Shown here piece after piece: positions 49,077 through 54,061 of a stretch of 54,061 bases of DNA. The stretch's first letter is position 1, and the number at the start of each line of letters is the position of its first letter. The stretch comes from an uncultured Clostridia bacterium (lineage in GTDB: Bacteria > Bacillota > Clostridia > Oscillospirales > Acutalibacteraceae), in assembly GCA_947625485.1 (NCBI GenBank), contig CANQOP010000015.1:1-54061 (forward strand), read 5' to 3'. Below the pieces are notes generated by a model. That model was not told the DNA's origin. It saw only the letters and a list, made by a program, of their open reading frames with translations, and did not search any database. A program made the position numbers and the translations under genes.

Positions 49077-51429
49077 AGATTTACTGAAAAACGACTATAT
49101 AATTCTAGACGGCGCGATGGGCACAATGCTCCAAAAAAGCGGCCTAAAGCTCGGCGAGATTCCCGAAACGCTCAACCTCTCTCACCCCGAGACAGTAAAG
49201 GAGATACACCGCGGATATGTCGAGGCAGGCGCGCAGCTTGTCTGTGCGAACACCTTCGGCGCAAACGGATACAAGCTGAAGGACAGCGGCTGCTCTGTTC
49301 GGGAAGTCATCAAAGCGGGCATTAAAACTGCAAAGGAGGCGGCCGGCGGCAGGGCGCTCGTCGCGCTGGACGTCGGTCCTATCGGACAGCTTATGGAGCC
49401 GTCGGGCTCGATGAGCTTTGATACCGCCTACAATTATTTTAAGGAAGAAATTCTTGCGGCTGAGGACGCGGACGTTATCTTTTTTGAGACTATGACCGAC
49501 TTGCTCGAAGTCAGGGCGGGCGTGCTCGCGGCTAAGGAAAACTGTGATAAACCTATTCTTGTTTCGATGACTTTCGAGGAAAACAAGCGTACCTTCGCGG
49601 GCGCGAGCGTTGCGGCGGCGGCTCTGACTCTCGAGGGATTGGGCGTTGACGCAGTCGGCGTAAACTGTTCTCTCGGTCCCGACGAGCTAGCGCCTATCGT
49701 CGAGGAATTTACAAAATGGACAACTTTGCCGATTATCGTGAAGCCCAACGCGGGACTTCCCGACCCTAACAGCAACACCTACAGCGTTCTGCCCGACGAT
49801 TTCGCTCAAAGTCTAAGCAGGATAATAGACTTCGGCACAGTCAAGCTCGTGGGCGGCTGCTGCGGAACTACGCCCGACTATATCCGCGCGCTCAAGGCGG
49901 TAACGGACGGCAGGGAATATAAAAAAGCAGCCGTTAATAAGGACACGGCAATTTGCTCGGGCACGACAGCGGTCGAAATAAGCGAGCCGCGCGTGATAGG
50001 CGAGCGCATTAACCCGACAGGAAAGAAGCTCTTCAAACAGGCTCTTATAAACAATGATATTGATTATATTCTCAGTCAGGCGATAAGTCAGGTAAACGCG
50101 GGCGCGGACATTCTCGACGTGAACGTCGGACTGCCCGAGATAGACGAAAAGGAAATGATGGTGCGCGTCATTAAGGCGCTGCAATCGGTCGTGGACGTAC
50201 CCCTGCAAATAGACAGCACCAAGCCCGACGTACTCGAGGCGGCTCTTAGGATATACAACGGCAAGCCAATCGTAAACTCCGTAAATGGGGAGGAAAAGTC
50301 GCTTAGCTCCGTTCTTCCGCTCGTAAAAAAGTACGGCGCCTCGGTCATCGGTCTTGCGCTGGACGAGGACGGTATCCCGAAAACCGCCGAGGGTCGTTTT
50401 AAAATCGCGAAACGAATAGTCGACCGCGCCAAATCGCTCGGTATTAACCCTAAGGACGTTTATATCGACTGCTTAACTCTTACGGTTTCCGCCGAGCAGG
50501 CGGGATGTATGGAAACCCTGAAAGCCCTGCACCGCGTTAAAACGGAGCTGGAGTGCAAGACGTGCCTCGGCGTGTCTAATATCAGCTTCGGTCTGCCGAA
50601 CAGGCCGCTTATCAACCATATTTTCCTGACTATGGCGCTGGAGGAGGGTCTCGACCTTCCGATAATCAACCCGAACGACGAGGATATGACTGGCGCGGTA
50701 AGGGCGTACAAGGTGCTCGCGAATATTGACAAAAACTCCGCGGACTTCATAAATAGCTACAACAGCGTAAAGCCCGAAAAACGTGTTATACAGAGTGAGC
50801 ACGTCGCCCTCTCGGACGCGATTACAGGCGGACTTAAATCCGAAGCGGCGAACGCCACGAAAAAACTGTTAGAAATAAAAAACGCGATGGATATAGTAAA
50901 CAGTGAGCTTATCCCCGCGCTCGACAGCGTAGGGGAGAATTTTGAAAAGGGAAAAATATTTCTGCCGCAGTTAATCCAGAGCGCAAACGTCGCGCAGGCG
51001 TGTTTCGAGGAAATAAAAAAACACCTCACCAAAAACAACGCCGCTCCTGTCTCCAAGGGCAAAATTATCCTCGCCACCGTAAAGGGCGATATTCACGACA
51101 TAGGCAAGAATATTGTAAAAGTTCTGCTCGATAACTACGGCTATACCGTGATTGACCTCGGCAGAGATGTTGAGCCTAAGCTAATCGTGGATACGGCGGT
51201 AAAACAAAACATAAAGATGATAGGTCTTTCGGCACTTATGACGACCACGCTCGGCAGTATGGAGGAGACTATCCGCCTTGTACGCGAAACCCCCGAGCTT
51301 AAGGACTGCAAAATCGCGGTAGGCGGAGCGGTTCTCACCCACGACTACGCGATGAAAATAGGAGCGGACTATTACTGCAGGGACGCGAAGGATACCGTAG
51401 ACAAAGCAAAGGAAGTTTTCGGGATTTAA
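49066..51429 (+). CDS. metH: Cobalamin-dependent methionine synthase, lacking activation domain
   Basis: 787 residues from the GTG at 49066. Order: homocysteine-binding domain (YIILDGAMGTMLQKSGLKLGEIPE; zinc Cys in GVNCSLGP and GGCCGTTPDYI), pterin domain for methyl-THF (VIGERINPTGKKLFKQAL, DVNVGLPEIDEKEMM, PLQIDSTKPDVLEAALRIYNGKPIVNSV), helical cap and B12 domain (DIHDIGKNIVKVLLDNYGYTVIDLGRDV with the cobalt-ligand His, and GLSALMTTT). The chain ends there; the activation domain is the preceding gene. This split form is known from Thermotoga and Clostridia. The operon ends at the palindromic repeat at 51514. Confidence 0.95.
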   Translation: MNFKDLLKNDYIILDGAMGTMLQKSGLKLGEIPETLNLSHPETVKEIHRGYVEAGAQLVCANTFGANGYKLKDSGCSVREVIKAGIKTAKEAAGGRALVALDVGPIGQLMEPSGSMSFDTAYNYFKEEILAAEDADVIFFETMTDLLEVRAGVLAAKENCDKPILVSMTFEENKRTFAGASVAAAALTLEGLGVDAVGVNCSLGPDELAPIVEEFTKWTTLPIIVKPNAGLPDPNSNTYSVLPDDFAQSLSRIIDFGTVKLVGGCCGTTPDYIRALKAVTDGREYKKAAVNKDTAICSGTTAVEISEPRVIGERINPTGKKLFKQALINNDIDYILSQAISQVNAGADILDVNVGLPEIDEKEMMVRVIKALQSVVDVPLQIDSTKPDVLEAALRIYNGKPIVNSVNGEEKSLSSVLPLVKKYGASVIGLALDEDGIPKTAEGRFKIAKRIVDRAKSLGINPKDVYIDCLTLTVSAEQAGCMETLKALHRVKTELECKTCLGVSNISFGLPNRPLINHIFLTMALEEGLDLPIINPNDEDMTGAVRAYKVLANIDKNSADFINSYNSVKPEKRVIQSEHVALSDAITGGLKSEAANATKKLLEIKNAMDIVNSELIPALDSVGENFEKGKIFLPQLIQSANVAQACFEEIKKHLTKNNAAPVSKGKIILATVKGDIHDIGKNIVKVLLDNYGYTVIDLGRDVEPKLIVDTAVKQNIKMIGLSALMTTTLGSMEETIRLVRETPELKDCKIAVGGAVLTHDYAMKIGADYYCRDAKDTVDKAKEVFGI

Positions 51430-51499
51430 ATAAACAGGAAAGCGCGGGCATTATGCGCGAATTTTCGCATATTAATCTCGCGTGCGAACCCGTATACAA

Positions 51500-51580
51500 C
51501 TATATGCAAAATCAAAGGCAGTCGTAACCCTTCGGTTATGACTGCCTTTCTTTGCGTCTGTTAATTGCGCAGCGCGAACT
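51500..51580. terminator. Terminator and palindromic intergenic repeat, copy C
   Basis: AAAGGCAGTC (51514-51523) pairs with GACTGCCTTT (51540-51549), inner GTAACC-CTTC-GGTTAT, followed by TTTGCGTCTGTTAATTGCGC. It stands between the converging metH and metallophosphoesterase genes and may terminate both. Confidence 0.75.
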
Positions 51581-51590
51581 GCTTTTTTAA

Positions 51591-53546
51591 TTATTTGTAA
51601 TCGTTTTCAAAGCATAAGTACGGCGCGACAGGGTCTGCGGCGTTGATTGTATAGAGCTTGTTGTCCTTACCGGTGAGCACCTGCTCCTCGCTGTACTCAT
51701 CGTCCGTGCCGTCGGTAAACTGAATATGGTTATACTGATGATAATTAAAGGTTATTTTATAAATCTCATTTTCATCCGCGTCTCTGCCTAAATAGGTCAT
51801 TTCCTCGCCGTCACCGTTATCTGACTTGAGCGACCAAAGCTTTGCACAGACCTTATCCCATCCGTTCGTGTTAGTGAAGTACACGGTTATTTTGCCCTCG
51901 TCACGGTACGGCAAAAGCCTTACATAAGCCTTTGAAAGTTTTTTGTACGCGCTGTCCATATCCGAGCTTTTTTCAGACTTAAAATACTCGTGCTTTAGCG
52001 CCTGATAGTCGTCGTAGGAGCTGAATGTGTATAGACTGTTCAGAAGCTTCCCCGACATATCCCGCAGGCGGTTCATATCTCCTACGGTTATGTTTCTGCA
52101 CTCAAGGCTCTTTGGCAGGGTAAAAATCTGCTCCGCATACGCCCCGAGAACGGCTCTGTCAACAAGCAGATTAACCCTCTTTTTCTCTGCGGTTTCTATT
52201 CTTTCGGGAGCCGACTGACGGCAGCTCTCCATAATATAGCATGCTGTCGGGTAAATTTTGTCGTGATAGAGATTTTCGCCGCAGAAAATAATCTCGTCGT
52301 CGAAAACCTGAACGTAGTAACCCTCGGTAAAGTCCCTGTACTCCTCGCCCGAACTTGCGATGTAGCTCAGCTTGTGGCTCGCGTGATTCAGCAGAGTAGG
52401 ACAGCACACGGAGCTGTCGTGAATCATATTGCACGAGGTGTCCGACATATTCGAGTAGTTATAGCCGTATTTAAGCGCGATATGAGTGTGTCCCGAAATC
52501 CAGATAAGCTCGGGGTATTTCTGAATAATATCGCGGAATTTTACGGTAGATTTATTATTTGTGTTGAGCGGAACAGTGTAGTAGTTGTCCTCGTCATCGC
52601 CCGCGCCGTACCCCTCGATAAGCGCGTGCTGAATGAGGTAAATATTCCTGTTTTTGCCGTAGTGTTCTCGCAGGAGATTCTTAAGCCACCCTAGCTGCTC
52701 GTCGGAAAACTCGTCGCCCTCGTCGGGACTGTACTCGTACTCGAGCGCCATAAAAATGAAAAGGTCGCCCGTATTCGGCTCTTCTATGTAATAATACGGC
52801 TTATTCTCCGCTATAGTATCGCTCTTCCCGTCGAGACCCGTAGCGGCGACGAACGTGCTCAGAAGCTCTTTCTTCTTGCCTGCCCTAATCTCGTGGTTTC
52901 CGCTCCCCTCGTAAATCGGGTTTGTATACGGGGAATCCGCGAGTATCTGCTGGAACTTATCAAATTCCTTAGCGGGACCCTCGGCGTTGGTTATATTGTC
53001 ACCCGCCGTAACGATAAAGTCGGCTTTTCTCTTCGCGGCTGTTTCGAGCGCCTTCTTCCAGTGAAGCTCGCTGTGCCGGTAGTAGACCGAGGAAGCCTGG
53101 TCGATATGAATATCTGAGTAATTCATAAAGGCGTAGTTTAAGTCTTTTTCGGTGTATTTTAGCCGCTTACTCTTCGGTATATCGTAAACGGCGTCGGCGG
53201 ACTTCACGTCGGTCGTTTTTTTGTTTTTAACGGCAATCAGCTTGGTCGCGCCCGCAGGGATAGCGTTGTGGTCGGAAAAGCTGAACTCGCCCTTTCCGCC
53301 TTTGACTTCGACTTCGGCGATTTCATAGTAGCCGCTGAGCGCCTTTGTATCGTCCGCCCAATACAGGTAGTATGTATCGTCCGGCATTGTCAGAGTGATC
53401 TTGCCCTCGGCGTAGCCCGCTTTCTGCATCTCGTCCCCTTTAAAGCTGTACTCTATCCCTGAGACTGCCGCCGCAGGAACAACCGCCGCTCCGATAATTA
53501 ACGCCGCCGAACATAAAACGGCTGTAATTTTGCCAAATTTTTTCAT
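51591..53546 (-). CDS. Secreted metallophosphoesterase with C-terminal starch-binding-like module
   Basis: 651 residues. Signal peptide MKKFGKITAVLCSAALIIGA with cleavage near AAA. After about 110 residues of beta-type N-terminal domain, a calcineurin-like phosphoesterase shows every metal motif: YSDIHID (about 140), GDNITN (about 180), GNHEIR (about 212) and SGHTHIA (about 350). Residues about 549-640 (ITVYFTNTNGWDKVCAKLWS, NGDGEEMTYLG, NHIQFTDGTDDEYSEE) resemble the module in the dockerin esterase at 26-27 kb and CBM26-type starch-binding domains, though one tryptophan region differs. No dockerin. It probably removes phosphate from extracellular polymers or nucleotides; starch phosphate is a speculative substrate. 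Confidence 0.82.
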   Translation of the reverse strand: MKKFGKITAVLCSAALIIGAAVVPAAAVSGIEYSFKGDEMQKAGYAEGKITLTMPDDTYYLYWADDTKALSGYYEIAEVEVKGGKGEFSFSDHNAIPAGATKLIAVKNKKTTDVKSADAVYDIPKSKRLKYTEKDLNYAFMNYSDIHIDQASSVYYRHSELHWKKALETAAKRKADFIVTAGDNITNAEGPAKEFDKFQQILADSPYTNPIYEGSGNHEIRAGKKKELLSTFVAATGLDGKSDTIAENKPYYYIEEPNTGDLFIFMALEYEYSPDEGDEFSDEQLGWLKNLLREHYGKNRNIYLIQHALIEGYGAGDDEDNYYTVPLNTNNKSTVKFRDIIQKYPELIWISGHTHIALKYGYNYSNMSDTSCNMIHDSSVCCPTLLNHASHKLSYIASSGEEYRDFTEGYYVQVFDDEIIFCGENLYHDKIYPTACYIMESCRQSAPERIETAEKKRVNLLVDRAVLGAYAEQIFTLPKSLECRNITVGDMNRLRDMSGKLLNSLYTFSSYDDYQALKHEYFKSEKSSDMDSAYKKLSKAYVRLLPYRDEGKITVYFTNTNGWDKVCAKLWSLKSDNGDGEEMTYLGRDADENEIYKITFNYHQYNHIQFTDGTDDEYSEEQVLTGKDNKLYTINAADPVAPYLCFENDYK

Positions 53547-53625
53547 TAGTATCCCTCGTTTCGGGTAATTTCATACTGACTTAATTTTAACATACTTTTA
53601 AAAAAATTAAAGTGTTTTTAAAAAA

Positions 53626-53654
53626 TTGAGCATATATTTATTTTCACCTGAAAT
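53626..53654 (+). promoter_or_regulatory. Promoter of the small acidic protein gene
   Basis: TTGAGC, 17-base spacer, TGAAAT, 23 bases before the ribosome site. The TTG that could extend the reading frame lies in this -35 box. Confidence 0.5.
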
Positions 53655-53676
53655 AATAACCTTAGAGGTGAACAAA

Positions 53677-53868
53677 ATGTTTGATAAAGACTTTTATGAC
53701 GATTATCCTATCAACTATACGGACGAATACGATATGGACACAGTATCCGCAACGGAAATGACAGGTCTGATTTCGGCTGCTCCCGAGACAAACAGAGAGC
53801 TTGAGGAATACGAGGATATATATCCTTACAGCCCCGACTACGACGAATTTGCTATCCTTGACGAGTAG
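53677..53868 (+). CDS. Small acidic Tyr/Asp-rich protein
   Basis: 63 residues from the ATG with GAGGTG seven bases upstream; a longer frame from 53626 begins inside the promoter. MFDKDFYDDYPINYTDEYDMD and EEYEDIYPYSPDYDEFAILDE flank the short central TEMTGLISAAPETNRE. About a third of residues are Asp or Glu, and Tyr is also frequent. No signal peptide, membrane segment or known domain. The good ribosome site, promoter and following terminators support a real gene. The family is not recognised; it could be a small cytoplasmic metal-binding or sporulation-type protein, but nothing proves this. Confidence 0.65.
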   Translation: MFDKDFYDDYPINYTDEYDMDTVSATEMTGLISAAPETNRELEEYEDIYPYSPDYDEFAILDE

Positions 53869-53958
53869 TAAACCATTGGAGAGCACAGTCCTGCTGCTCG
53901 TCCGTTCTCATACACCCCGCGTCTGCGCACATTAATTGCGCCGATACACGGGAAACAA

Positions 53959-53990
53959 AAAGCACCCTTTTTTATAAGGGTGCTTTCAGT
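53959..53990 (+). terminator. Intrinsic terminator of the small acidic protein gene
   Basis: Perfect 11-bp stem AAAGCACCCTT/AAGGGTGCTTT with a TTTATA-type loop. Confidence 0.8.
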
Positions 53991-53996
53991 CTGTAG

Positions 53997-54035
53997 AAAA
54001 ACTCGGAATTCAGATTACCTGAAATCCGAGTTTTT
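53997..54035. terminator. Second, longer terminator hairpin at the window end
   Basis: AAAACTCGGA-A-TTCAG pairs with CTGAA-A-TCCGAGTTTT around ATTAC; five T follow on the plus strand. It probably serves a minus-strand gene lying beyond the window, or backs up the preceding terminator. Confidence 0.7.
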
Positions 54036-54061
54036 GATATTTTGGGATAAAATCAAAGAAA

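Noticed and set aside
1..54061. CRISPR arrays, tRNA/rRNA genes, prophage or integrase modules
   Set aside because: No regularly spaced repeats, no cloverleaf or rRNA-like sequence, and no phage or integrase proteins were found in the spacers or reading frames.

Overview
The window looks like chromosomal DNA of a Gram-positive gut-type Clostridia member (Oscillospiraceae/Ruminococcus-like). Evidence: AGGAGG-type ribosome binding sites, TTGACA/TATAAT promoters in AT-rich spacers, a LexA/PadR/ECF-sigma/Crp regulator set, a one-chain PurL, a split cobalamin-dependent methionine synthase, a membrane pyrophosphatase of the K+-dependent type, and secreted proteins with a dockerin, Thr/Pro linkers, a starch-binding-like module, leucine-rich repeats and bacterial Ig-like domains. 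Dockerin plus starch-binding-like modules, together with glycogen phosphorylase and 4-alpha-glucanotransferase, suggest a starch user of the Ruminococcus bromii kind; this is inference, not identification. No tRNA, rRNA, CRISPR array, complete insertion sequence or prophage was seen.

Layout. 1-6.3 kb: a secreted LRR/Ig-like protein, then a minus-strand operon (YjbQ-like protein, membrane acyltransferase broken at a ten-base G tract, D-Ala-D-Ala ligase, MurF, HAD phosphatase). 6.4-9.0 kb: leuCD divergent from a Crp-family regulator, with a dyad between them. 9.0-9.7 kb: a strongly structured RNA with its own promoter and terminator, followed by a small membrane-anchored Cys/His protein frameshifted by a 4-bp duplication. 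9.7-11 kb: an Ig-like secreted protein flanked by exact terminator repeats. 11-20 kb: glgP-malQ, pncC, rsmE-mtnN, ilvB, lexA and a candidate small RNA. 20-36 kb: HAAS-domain membrane protein/padR, purL, dockerin esterase, ECF sigma with a membrane beta-propeller partner, DUF1015 protein, hppA, a degenerate beta-lactamase-fold lipoprotein with a flavin reductase. 36-45 kb: a complete arginine operon argGHCJB-GNAT-argDF behind ARG-box-like sites. 45-54 kb: an inverted paralogue of the 10-kb Ig-like gene, a GT2 glycosyltransferase, the metF / metH-activation / metH operon, a secreted metallophosphoesterase with a starch-binding-like C-terminus, and a small acidic protein.

How it works together. 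Most of the window is core metabolism: arginine from glutamate, leucine and branched-chain steps, purines, folate/methionine and S-adenosyl recycling, cell-wall precursor synthesis, glycogen/maltodextrin breakdown. The accessory interest lies in (i) the structured RNA at 9.1-9.3 kb, (ii) the G-tract acyltransferase, which looks like a phase-variable surface-modification gene in an AT-rich island, (iii) the sigma factor/beta-propeller pair, (iv) inverted duplicate Ig-like genes about 35 kb apart that could recombine, and (v) families of palindromic intergenic repeats.
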